Assembly: GCA_040401595.1 (NCBI GenBank)
Contig: JBBAOE010000028.1
Location: 1-33,465 of the forward strand
DNA from: RFPW01 sp040401595
GTDB taxonomy: Bacteria > Pseudomonadota > Gammaproteobacteria > Burkholderiales > Burkholderiaceae_E
Direction: 5' to 3'
DNA length: 33,465 nucleotides
This document shows positions 7,900 to 17,959 of the stretch, piece after piece. The translations under genes and the position numbers were made by a program. How positions within the stretch are numbered: position 1 is the first letter of the stretch; each line of letters starts with the position of its first letter. The notes beneath the pieces were generated by a model. It had not been told where the DNA came from and made no database searches. It was given only the letters and a program-made list of their open reading frames with translations.

Positions 7900-9317
7900 T
7901 AGCTTCGGCGCCAAAGGGTACTGCCGGCGCGGTCTTCCAGCACGATCCCGGCGCCAGCGAGTTCGGCCCGGATGGCATCCGCGCGCGCAAAATCGCGATC
8001 GTTCTTGGCCGCAATCCGTGCATTGACCCGCTCGGCAATCTCGGCATCACTGAATCCGGGCGTCTGCGCCTGAGCGCGTAAGCCACTGCGTCGTACCGCC
8101 GGTGGATCCTGCTGCAACAACCCGATGCAAGCCCCCAAGGCACGCAGCAGTCGGGCGCCCTCTTGGGCGTCTTGACCGCGATGCACCTGCGCGGCGAGAT
8201 CAAAGAGCACCGCAACCGCCTCAGGCGTAGCAAAGTCGTCGTTCATGGCCTGCGCGAACCGCACGGCAAAGGGCGCGTTCCAATCCACTGAAAGGTCCGG
8301 GTCTGCCGGCGGCACTTCCGCCAAGGCTCCGTAAAGCCGCAAGAGTCCGGTGCGGGCGTCCTCCAGATGGGCGTCCGACCAGTTGAGCGGACTGCGGTAG
8401 TGCGCCCGAACAATGAAAAATCGCAGCACTTCCGGGTCGACGGTCTTCAGCACATCGCGCACGGTGAAGAAATTGCCCAGAGACTTCGACATTTTCTCGT
8501 CGTCGATCCGCACGAACCCGTTGTGCATCCAGGTCCCAACAAAGGGCTGGCAATCGGGAAATGCCGGCTGAGCGCCTTCGGACTGCGCGATTTCGTTTTC
8601 GTGATGCGGGAATTGCAAATCCGCACCGCCTCCGTGCAGGTCGAAGCTCATACCCAGCAGTTCCGTTGCCATGGCCGAACATTCGATATGCCATCCCGGC
8701 CGACCCGGCCCGTGGTCCGAAGGCCAGACCGCCTCGGGTGGATCGTTTGCCTTGGCTGCTTTCCAGAGGACAAAGTCGAGCGGATCCTCCTTGTGATCAG
8801 CGACTGCGACCCGCTCGCCAGCCCGCAATTCGTCCAGGGACTTCCCCGACAGGCGACCATAACCAGGAAATCGCCGCACCGAAAACAGCATGTCGCCATC
8901 ATCATCGGCCCGATACGCCAGCCCGTTGCGTTCGAGCGCCCCGATCATGGACAGCATCGCGGGAACATAGTCGGTGGCGCGCGGTTCATGGTCGGGCGGC
9001 TCGACACCCAGCGCCTGAGCGTCTTCATGCAGGAGGCGAATCGTACGATCGGTGAGCTGTGAAATCGTTTCACCGTTTTCGACGGCCCGCCGAATGATCT
9101 TGTCATCAATGTCGGTGATGTTACGAACGTAGGTGACGCGATAGCCCTGGCTGCGCAGCCAGCGCCGCACCACATCAAAGGCCACCAGCACGCGGGCGTG
9201 GCCAATATGGCAGACGTCGTAGACGGTCATGCCGCAAACGTAGAGGCCAACCTGCCCAGCTTTGAGCGGAACAAACGGTTCTTTGCGGCGGGTGAGCGAG
9301 TTATGAATTCGGAGCAT
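7899..9317 (-). CDS. cysS: Cysteinyl-tRNA synthetase
   Basis: This class I synthetase charges tRNA-Cys with cysteine. The HIGH motif appears as CHIGHARV and KMSKS as KMSKSLGN. Zinc ligands are supplied by YVCGMTVYD, the Cys of HIECSAMATELLG and the HHENEIAQSEG segment. I chose the ATG at 9317, which begins MLRIHNSLTRRKEPFVPL as in other CysRS proteins and gives 472 residues. The open frame continues 89 codons further upstream, but that part overlaps the divergent TPR gene and has no CysRS similarity. It is the first gene of the leftward accA/tilS/lysC run. Confidence 0.97.
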   Translation of the reverse strand: MLRIHNSLTRRKEPFVPLKAGQVGLYVCGMTVYDVCHIGHARVLVAFDVVRRWLRSQGYRVTYVRNITDIDDKIIRRAVENGETISQLTDRTIRLLHEDAQALGVEPPDHEPRATDYVPAMLSMIGALERNGLAYRADDDGDMLFSVRRFPGYGRLSGKSLDELRAGERVAVADHKEDPLDFVLWKAAKANDPPEAVWPSDHGPGRPGWHIECSAMATELLGMSFDLHGGGADLQFPHHENEIAQSEGAQPAFPDCQPFVGTWMHNGFVRIDDEKMSKSLGNFFTVRDVLKTVDPEVLRFFIVRAHYRSPLNWSDAHLEDARTGLLRLYGALAEVPPADPDLSVDWNAPFAVRFAQAMNDDFATPEAVAVLFDLAAQVHRGQDAQEGARLLRALGACIGLLQQDPPAVRRSGLRAQAQTPGFSDAEIAERVNARIAAKNDRDFARADAIRAELAGAGIVLEDRAGSTLWRRS

Positions 9318-9341
9318 GGCGATCGGTGACCTCAAGCCCAT

Positions 9342-9350
9342 TGCTAGAAT
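9342..9350 (+). promoter_or_regulatory. Extended -10 element upstream of the TPR gene
   Basis: TGCTAGAAT is an extended -10 element (TGn followed by a five-of-six match to TATAAT) in the cysS/TPR divergent gap. No convincing -35 is visible, which is acceptable for extended -10 promoters. An in-frame ATG for the TPR protein lies only seven bases after it, at 9358. Confidence 0.5.
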
Positions 9351-9438
9351 GCGCGGGATGCGCGGCAGTATATCCAAGCCCTTCCGATGGGCTGCACCCC
9401 AGGGCGTCCCGTCTTCCTCCTTGGGAACACGCACGCCC

Positions 9439-10242
9439 ATGGTTCTGGCTGAGCTGTTGGTCCGAGCGGCTCTTGGCCATCTGGCCCGGATGGGTTGTGT
9501 ACTTGCCTGTTTGGTCGCGGCAGGTCTTCTGTGCGCGGCACCCGCGACCTGGGCGCAGAGCCTGGCACCCGCCGATTCGGCCAATGCCCATGCGGAAGCG
9601 CTGAAAATTTATCGCTCGGGAGAACGCTCGCGGGCGCTGGCGCGGGTCGACAAGGGCCTCGCGACCGACCCGAAAGACACCCAACTGCGATTCTTGCGCG
9701 GTGTCCTGCTGACCGAACTGGGCCGCCGCGAAGACGCGATCACCCTGTTTCGGCAAATGACGCAGGATTTCCCCGAACTACCCGAGCCCTATAACAATCT
9801 GGCCGTGCTTCAGGCCGGCGGCGGCGACCTCGATGCCGCGCGCGAGACGCTCGAAATGGCGAACCGCGTGTTGCCGTCCTACGGTCTGGCCCACGAAAAC
9901 CTGGGCGACATTTACCTGAGACTCGCGCAACGCGCCTGGGAGCATGCTGAGTTTCTGAACCCGGCGCAGGCATCCCGGATGCAAGAACGACTGAGTTTGG
10001 CGCGCGAGTTGATTGCCCGCGACCTGGCTTCGCGAAACCTCGCCTCACGATCCCAGGAAAAGCCCACCGACCCGCCCAGAACCCGGTATCTGCGCGGGCT
10101 GGCTGAGGCACCATCGGTATCGTCCCCGCGTCCGGCAGAATCCCCAGCCCGATCCCCAGCCGGCTCGTCCCCGCCATCCACATCCTCCGATCCCGTCAAT
10201 GCCGCGCCGCGGCCCCCCTCCCTGAAAGGACTTGCGCCATGA
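9439..10242 (+). CDS. Exported TPR-repeat protein
   Basis: The protein has an N-terminal hydrophobic export signal (GCVLACLVAAGLLCAAPATWAQ, probably cleaved after TWA). Tetratricopeptide-like helices follow: AHAEALKIYRSGERSRALARVDKGLATDPKD, LRFLRGVLLTELGRREDAITLFRQMTQDFPELPEPYNNLAVLQ and LDAARETLEMANRVLPSYGLAHENLGDIYLRLA. A Ser/Pro-rich disordered tail of about 60 residues ends it. It is likely a periplasmic scaffold; no partner is evident. The start is uncertain: I report ATG 9439 (267 aa), with ATG 9358 or 9490 also possible in the same frame. The stop overlaps the ppiA start as ATGA, so the two are probably co-translated. Confidence 0.8.
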   Translation: MVLAELLVRAALGHLARMGCVLACLVAAGLLCAAPATWAQSLAPADSANAHAEALKIYRSGERSRALARVDKGLATDPKDTQLRFLRGVLLTELGRREDAITLFRQMTQDFPELPEPYNNLAVLQAGGGDLDAARETLEMANRVLPSYGLAHENLGDIYLRLAQRAWEHAEFLNPAQASRMQERLSLARELIARDLASRNLASRSQEKPTDPPRTRYLRGLAEAPSVSSPRPAESPARSPAGSSPPSTSSDPVNAAPRPPSLKGLAP

Positions 10243-10811
10243 AACCTCGCCTTCTGCAATGGCTCACCGTGTTTGCCACCTTGGGCACGATCGCCGAGGG
10301 AGCTGCGGCTGCCCCGGCTCCCCAAGTGGAGTTTCGTACCAGTATGGGTAACTTCACCGTTGAGTTGTATCCAGACAAAGCACCAATCACGGTCGAGAAT
10401 TTTCTGCGCTATGTCGACGATGGCTTCTACGCCGGAACGATCTTTCACCGCGTCATCGCCGATTTCATGATTCAAGGCGGTGGAATGGCCGCAGACATGG
10501 CGGAAAAACCGAACAAGCGCCCGCCGATCACGCTCGAATCCCGCAACGGTCTGCGCAACGACGCAGGCTGGCTCGCGATGGCGCGCACGGGTGACCCCAA
10601 CTCCGCCACGTCGCAGTTCTTCATCAACACGGTCAACAACGCCAGCCTCAACCACCCCCAGCCCGATGGCAACGGGTATGCGGTCTTTGGCAAGGTGATC
10701 GAAGGCATGGAGACCGTCGAGAAGATCCGTCGCGTCAAAACACGCTCGGCATTTCCGCATCGGGATGTTCCCGCCGAAACGGTCCTGATCGAATCGGCCA
10801 AGCGACGCTGA
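10239..10811 (+). CDS. ppiA: Periplasmic cyclophilin-type peptidyl-prolyl cis-trans isomerase
   Basis: A 190-residue protein with a signal peptide (KPRLLQWLTVFATLGTIAEGAAA, cleavage near residue 24) followed by one complete cyclophilin domain. It catalyses cis-trans isomerisation of X-Pro bonds during folding in the periplasm. GTIFHRVIADFMIQGGG holds the catalytic Arg; SATSQFFINTVNN and GYAVFGKVIEGM complete the active site in the single-domain bacterial form. AAGGA lies 9-10 bases before the ATG, and the start overlaps the TPR stop by four bases. I recall that many Burkholderiales have two adjacent cyclophilin genes here; only the exported one is present. Confidence 0.95.
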   Translation: MKPRLLQWLTVFATLGTIAEGAAAAPAPQVEFRTSMGNFTVELYPDKAPITVENFLRYVDDGFYAGTIFHRVIADFMIQGGGMAADMAEKPNKRPPITLESRNGLRNDAGWLAMARTGDPNSATSQFFINTVNNASLNHPQPDGNGYAVFGKVIEGMETVEKIRRVKTRSAFPHRDVPAETVLIESAKRR

Positions 10812-10830
10812 GAGGTCCGGCGCCGTCGTC

Positions 10831-11571
10831 GTGAGCGCCCTCTTCATCGCCGATCTGCACCTGAGCGCGGCCACGCCGCGCACATCGGAGCGCCTCATCG
10901 GATTGCTCCAGACGCACGGCCGGCTCGCTCAGGAACTCTGGATCCTGGGCGATCTCTTCGAAGTCTGGGTGGGCGACGATACGCTGGACGATCCGTCAGA
11001 GCGGCGTTGGCTCGATCCCATCCTCGAGGCGCTGGCCTCGTTGTCCGCGCACTGCAAGCGTCGTCTGCTGGTGGGCAACCGTGACTTCCTGCTGGGCGAA
11101 CGGTTCGCGCAAGCGACCGGGATCACCCTCGTGGAGGAGCCCGTGCAAGTCACGGTCGGGGGCGTACCGACCCTTCTGCTGCATGGCGACACGCTGTGTA
11201 CCGACGACCTCGCGTACCAGGCATTTCGCCAGACCGTTCGCACGCCGCAATGGAAGTCTGCCTTCCTGAGCAAACCCTACAGTGAGCGCCAACAGATTGC
11301 GGCCCAGATGCGTCGTGCCAGTCAGGCTGCGGGTGCATCGAAGGCGATCTCGATCATGGACGCCAACCCCTCAGTGGCCGGGGCGCTCCTGCAAGAACAC
11401 CAGGTGCGCCGCATGATTCACGGCCACACCCATCGTCCGGCTCGACATGATCACGCGGAGGGCGAGCGCCTGGTGCTGACCGATTGGGACTGCGACAGCT
11501 CAGGTCCAGGCCAAGCCGGCCGCGGTGGCGGCCTGCTAATTCAAGACGATGGCATCGTTCTCACGGTTTGA
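10831..11571 (+). CDS. lpxH: UDP-2,3-diacylglucosamine diphosphatase
   Basis: LpxH hydrolyses UDP-2,3-diacylglucosamine to lipid X and UMP, the fourth step of lipid A synthesis, on the inner face of the cytoplasmic membrane. It is a calcineurin-like metallophosphoesterase with all metal-binding motifs: ADLHLS (residues 7-12), ILGDLFEVWVGDD, VGNRDFLLGERF, LLHGDTLCTDD and the terminal MIHGHTHRPARH. Length 246 residues, as expected. The start is GTG at 10831, with AGAGGT upstream at a rather long spacing. It lies 19 bp after ppiA and is probably co-transcribed with it. Confidence 0.96.
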   Translation: MSALFIADLHLSAATPRTSERLIGLLQTHGRLAQELWILGDLFEVWVGDDTLDDPSERRWLDPILEALASLSAHCKRRLLVGNRDFLLGERFAQATGITLVEEPVQVTVGGVPTLLLHGDTLCTDDLAYQAFRQTVRTPQWKSAFLSKPYSERQQIAAQMRRASQAAGASKAISIMDANPSVAGALLQEHQVRRMIHGHTHRPARHDHAEGERLVLTDWDCDSSGPGQAGRGGGLLIQDDGIVLTV

Positions 11572-11633
11572 ATCGCCATCGAGCTCGACATCGAGCGCCT
11601 GACGCAAGCATGAAGCGCAGGCTTTGTCGGTGC

Positions 11634-12389
11634 TCAGTCGACCAGGCGGTCAAGACGCCGGGGGTCATCGACCCTCCCAACGCTCGACTCCACCTCAATC
11701 CCCAGGCGCTGTAACGCCTCGGTCAATTCGGCGATCCGCCGGTCCTGAGCGGCCGCGTGATCAATCAAGCCATGCAGGGCCAATGACAAGGGGTCGTTGT
11801 CATCGGGCGAAAGACCGTAGGCTGAGAATCCCAGTTTTGCGGCCGTCTCTTCGCGCCGCTGCTGGTCTTCTTTCAACAACACGCGCGCCGGATTGCCGAC
11901 CGCTGTCGCGCCTGGAGGGACTTCCTTGACGACCACCGCGTTGGAGCCCACCTTCGCCCCGTCGCCAACCATGAAATTGCCCAGGACCTGAGCGCCCGCG
12001 CCGATGATGACACCGCGTCCCAGGGTGGGATGTCGTTTGAATCCTCGGGTGAGCGAAGTTCCGCCCAGCGTCACACCTTGATAAATCGTGCAATCGTCTC
12101 CAACCACCGCTGTCTCGCCAATAACGACGCCCATGCCGTGATCAATGAAGACCCGTTGCCCGATCGTCGCGCCGGGATGAATCTCGATCCCGGTCAATAC
12201 CCGCCCCACATGCGATACAAAGCGCGCCATGGTGCAAAACTGCAAGCGCCAGAGGCGCTTGGCCAGACGATGCAGGATCAGGGCGTGAATCCCGGGATAG
12301 CACAGAATGACCTCCAGCACCGAGCGGGCCGCTGGATCGCGGCTTCGAACAGCGAGGATATCGTCCCGAAGACGGTCGAACATCAGCAT
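11634..12389 (-). CDS. cysE: Serine O-acetyltransferase
   Basis: CysE transfers acetyl from acetyl-CoA to L-serine, giving O-acetylserine, the carbon skeleton for cysteine. The N-terminal helical part starts MFDRLRDDILAVRSRDPAARS after two extra residues. It is followed by a left-handed beta-helix of hexapeptide repeats (IEIHPGATIGQRVFIDHGMGVVIGETAVVGDDCTIYQGVTLGGTS) with the catalytic His in DHG. The C-terminal arm (251 residues in total) is longer than in short EpsC-type enzymes. A second ATG lies at 12383. No Shine-Dalgarno precedes either. A 25-codon ORF stops nine bases upstream in the same frame and may couple translation from trmJ. Confidence 0.95.
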   Translation of the reverse strand: MLMFDRLRDDILAVRSRDPAARSVLEVILCYPGIHALILHRLAKRLWRLQFCTMARFVSHVGRVLTGIEIHPGATIGQRVFIDHGMGVVIGETAVVGDDCTIYQGVTLGGTSLTRGFKRHPTLGRGVIIGAGAQVLGNFMVGDGAKVGSNAVVVKEVPPGATAVGNPARVLLKEDQQRREETAAKLGFSAYGLSPDDNDPLSLALHGLIDHAAAQDRRIAELTEALQRLGIEVESSVGRVDDPRRLDRLVD

Positions 12390-12398
12390 AAGAACGAT

Positions 12399-12476
12399 TC
12401 AGATTTCATTGACCAGACACATTGCCGGTGCATTGGCGGCGGCACAAGCGTCCTCGGCGTGAAACACGAGATTCAT
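12399..12476 (-). CDS. Possible 25-codon leader ORF between trmJ and cysE
   Basis: The ATG overlaps the trmJ stop codon as TAATG, a typical re-initiation arrangement. It encodes a 25-residue peptide starting MNLVFHAEDAC and ending MCLVNEI, with TGT cysteine codons at positions 11 and 20. The TGA lies nine bases before the cysE ATG and in the same frame. The ORF fills almost the whole trmJ-cysE gap. I do not recognise the peptide. It may be a translated leader controlling cysE, a coupling device, or chance. Confidence 0.3.
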   Translation of the reverse strand: MNLVFHAEDACAAANAPAMCLVNEI

Positions 12477-13303
12477 TACAAATGATCCGGTTGTTGGCCG
12501 GCACTTTTGGGTTGCGACACCATCCTGGTGCAGATACCGCGCAGAATATCAACCTCCTCGCGCTGCAACCGGGTTCGACCAAACAGATTGCGAAGCCGGG
12601 GCATCAGACGCTTGGGCTGCGCCGGGTCCAGAAAGCCAATGGTGATCAGCGCGGATTCGAGATGCCCATAGAACCCCTCCACTTGTTCATGGGTCGCGTA
12701 AAGTGAAGGCAACTGCGGCAAAGGCAACTGCGCGCTCGAATGCCCGGGTGCCGCATCCACACCGACCGGCTCCGTCGCATTGCGAACCTGCAGCGCTGCG
12801 CGCCGCAAGGACCAGGCGAACACCTGGACCGCCTGCGCCAGATTGAGCGAATCACAACCGGGTGCGGTTGGGATCGAGGCGAAATGGCTGCACATCTGAG
12901 CCTGCGTGATGGACAGGCCGACCCGTTCGGTCCCAAAAACCAGAGCCACAGGCTCGGCCGAGTCGCGTAACTGCGCGATCAACTGCGTTGCAGCGGTATC
13001 CGGGTCCAGGGGCAGGGCTGCAAATTCTCGGGGCATGCTGGCCGTGGCCAGTTGCATGACCGTTCCCGCCAGCGCCTGATTAAGCGATTGCACCACCTCG
13101 GCCGCTTCCAGCAGGTCGTGCGCGCCCGAGGCAAAAGCAATCGCCTCAGGTGCCCGGGCGAACGCGGGCTCGCGCGGCTCCACGACCACCAGGCGCCGTA
13201 AACCCATCGTCTTCATGGCCCGCGCAACGGCGCCGATGTTGCCCGGATGGGAGGGTCCAACCAGAACAACCCGGATTCGGCTCAGCCATTCCTCTACAAT
13301 CAC
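12476..13303 (-). CDS. trmJ: tRNA (cytidine/uridine-2'-O-)-methyltransferase TrmJ
   Basis: This SPOUT-class (trefoil-knot) enzyme 2'-O-methylates position 32 of the tRNA anticodon loop using SAM. It shows the TrmH/TrmJ motifs in order: HPGNIGAVARAMKTMGL (motif 1), VALVFGTERVGLS (motif 2) and IPTAPGCDSLNLAQAVQVFAW (motif 3, the knot). A C-terminal helical region (THEQVEGFYGHLESALITIGFL...LRNLFGR) matches TrmJ. I chose GTG at 13303 because AGGA lies eight bases upstream; an ATG three codons earlier (13312) has no such site and overlaps the suhB start hexamer. Length 275 residues. The open frame continues antisense through suhB but that part is not real. Confidence 0.92.
   Translation of the reverse strand: MIVEEWLSRIRVVLVGPSHPGNIGAVARAMKTMGLRRLVVVEPREPAFARAPEAIAFASGAHDLLEAAEVVQSLNQALAGTVMQLATASMPREFAALPLDPDTAATQLIAQLRDSAEPVALVFGTERVGLSITQAQMCSHFASIPTAPGCDSLNLAQAVQVFAWSLRRAALQVRNATEPVGVDAAPGHSSAQLPLPQLPSLYATHEQVEGFYGHLESALITIGFLDPAQPKRLMPRLRNLFGRTRLQREEVDILRGICTRMVSQPKSAGQQPDHL
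13295..13300 (+). promoter_or_regulatory. -10-like box placed for leaderless suhB transcription
   Basis: TACAAT (five of six bases of the -10 consensus) ends six bases before the suhB ATG at 13307. A transcript from it would start at or next to the ATG. I see no Shine-Dalgarno for suhB and no clear -35. Motif-based only. Confidence 0.4.
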
Positions 13304-13306
13304 GCT

Positions 13307-14239
13307 ATGCATCCTATGATCAATGTCGGGATTCGGGCCGCGCGTCGCGCAGGCCGAATCATTACCCGCGCGGCGTTCGATATCGACACCGTCCGCGTTG
13401 CCCGTAAACAAGCCAACGACTTTGTCACCGAAGTCGATCGGGCAGCCGAAGACGCGATCATCGAATCGCTGCTTGGCACCTTCCCCAGCCATACGGTCCT
13501 GGGCGAAGAGTCCGGTCACGTCGACTCTCAGGGGCGCCCTGTCGAGGGGGATCCCAGACTGGGCGAGCATGTCTGGATTGTCGATCCGCTCGATGGCACC
13601 ACCAATTTCATTCACAGTCTGCCTCAATATGCGATCTCGATCGCGCTGATGGAGCGCGGCGTGATCACCCAGGGGGTGATCTACGACCCCAATCGGGACG
13701 AACTGTTCACGGCCAGTCGGGGCCGCGGCGCATTTCTCAATGACCGTCGGATTCGCGTGTCCAAGCGCTTGCGATTGCAGGAATCCCTGCTCGGGACCGG
13801 TTTCCCGTTTCGCCGGGTCGATGATCTCGAGGGCTATCTTGAGCTCTTCGCCCGGGTCAGCCGCCTCGCTGCGGGGGTACGTCGCCCCGGCGCTGCCGCT
13901 CTCGACCTGGCGTATGTCGCCTGCGGTCGCTATGACGGATTCTTTGAACTCGGCTTGGCTCCATGGGACTGTGCCGCCGGCGCGCTGATGGTGACCGAGG
14001 CGGGCGGACTGGTTGGCGATTTTCGCGGAGAAACCGAATGGCTGTTCGGCGGGCAACTGCTTGCCGGGACGCCCAAGGTCTTTGCAGCGCTGGTCGCGAT
14101 GGTCGCGGAATGCCCCAAAGTCGCCTCGCTCGTCCCGTCTCAATGGTCGGAAGCCCTGGCGCGGGAAGTCGAAGCGTCCAGGACACCGCCCGCGGCATCG
14201 ACGGGGACTCGCGCCGCGACGGATGCAGACCCGGACTGA
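13307..14239 (+). CDS. suhB: Inositol-1-monophosphatase family protein SuhB
   Basis: SuhB is a Mg-dependent inositol monophosphatase that in E. coli also joins Nus-factor antitermination complexes on rRNA operons. The N-terminus MHPMINVGIRAARRAGRIITR closely resembles E. coli SuhB (also MHPM), which fixes the start at 13307. Metal and substrate motifs are complete: TEVDRAAEDAII, LGEESG, WIVDPLDGTTNFIHSLPQYAISIAL and the second-Asp motif LAPWDCAAGALMVTEAGG. The C-terminal roughly 40 residues are low complexity and not conserved. Its start hexamer ATGCAT abuts the divergent trmJ start. Length 310 residues, slightly longer than usual because of the tail. Confidence 0.96.
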   Translation: MHPMINVGIRAARRAGRIITRAAFDIDTVRVARKQANDFVTEVDRAAEDAIIESLLGTFPSHTVLGEESGHVDSQGRPVEGDPRLGEHVWIVDPLDGTTNFIHSLPQYAISIALMERGVITQGVIYDPNRDELFTASRGRGAFLNDRRIRVSKRLRLQESLLGTGFPFRRVDDLEGYLELFARVSRLAAGVRRPGAAALDLAYVACGRYDGFFELGLAPWDCAAGALMVTEAGGLVGDFRGETEWLFGGQLLAGTPKVFAALVAMVAECPKVASLVPSQWSEALAREVEASRTPPAASTGTRAATDADPD

Positions 14240-14335
14240 GCAGAACCACCAGAACCAACAGAACCACCCGAGCAACCGAAACAACCTGACCACGCGGGCC
14301 AGAACGTTTCAGACTGCAGAACAACGGAACCCACC

Positions 14336-15109
14336 ATGGATTTAGAACTCAGGGAAGCGGTCGTCCTGCTGACAGGCGGCAGTAAAGGAATCGGGCTGGC
14401 GTGTGCAAAGGCCTTCGCAGCCGAAGGCGCGCGGGTCGCCATCGCCTCGCGTGATCCGGCCAACCTGGGCACGGCCGCGAGCGAACTGCTGAAGTCCGGC
14501 TACTCGGTGATGACCCTGCCGGTCGATTTATGCGACCCCCAGGCTGCGGCCCAGATGGTCTCTGACGTCGAATCGGCACTCGGCCCCATCCGGATTCTGG
14601 TCAACTGTGCTGGAGCGGCTAGGCGCACACCGCCCGAAGAACTCACCGCCGCGCACTGGCATGCGGCGATGGACGCGAAATACTTCTCCTACATTCACGC
14701 GATGCAGGCGGTCCTGGGCCCCATGGCAGAACGTGGCGCCGGCGTGATCATCAACGTCATCGGCACCGGCGGGAAAGTCGCCTCTCCGACCCACATTCCT
14801 GGGGGCGCTGCCAATGCTGCACTCATGCTTGCCAGCACCGGACTTGCGAATGCCTTCGCTGGCAAAGGCATCCGGATCAATTCGATCAATCCCGGTCTGG
14901 TCGTGACCGATCGGCTCGTCGAGGGCTTTAACGCGCAGTCCCGCATGACCGGCGAATCCTTCGACGCCCTGATGGCCGCCGCCACGGCAAAAGCGCCGAT
15001 GGGCCGGCTCGCAGTCCCCGAGGACCTCGCCAGCGTCGTCCTGTTTATGGCGTCCAAACAGGCCGGCTACATCAATGGCGCCCTCCTGACCGTAGACGGC
15101 GCAGCAAGC

Positions 15110-15124
<15 letters not shown>
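14336..15124 (+). CDS. Short-chain dehydrogenase/reductase homologue lacking the usual catalytic residues
   Basis: The 262-residue Rossmann-fold protein has an intact classical-SDR cofactor motif, TGGSKGIG (residues 13-20), the VNCAGAA segment, and INSINPGLVVTDR near the end of the fold. The active-site tetrad is not the usual one. The YSASKAAL-type segment reads GGAANAAL, placing Gly156 and Asn160 where Tyr and Lys are expected. The Ser position in INVIGTGG is also replaced, and the helix-4 Asn appears as Lys115. It may be a divergent SDR subgroup with other chemistry or a binding protein. GGAA seven bases before the ATG supports the start. Its 3' end overlaps the convergent aminopeptidase gene by 15 bases. 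No substrate can be assigned. Confidence 0.85.
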
Positions 15125-17950
<2,826 letters not shown>

Positions 17951-17959
17951 CAAGAGTGG

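Noticed and set aside
9318..9584. 89-codon N-terminal extension of cysS
   Set aside because: Not similar to CysRS; the ATG at 9317 gives the family N-terminus and the extension crosses the TPR promoter and coding region.
11572..11633. Terminator between the convergent lpxH and cysE genes
   Set aside because: Only a weak GCCTG/CAGGC stem with a long loop and three T; not enough to call.
12476..14293. A 605-codon minus-strand open frame covering trmJ and all of suhB
   Set aside because: Only its last 275 codons encode TrmJ. The rest is antisense to suhB, which has full family motifs, and has no recognisable domain.
14240..14335. cagaacca-type repeats between suhB and the SDR gene
   Set aside because: Imperfect low-complexity DNA without a regular unit; it holds no gene, and the SDR Shine-Dalgarno is its only clear signal.
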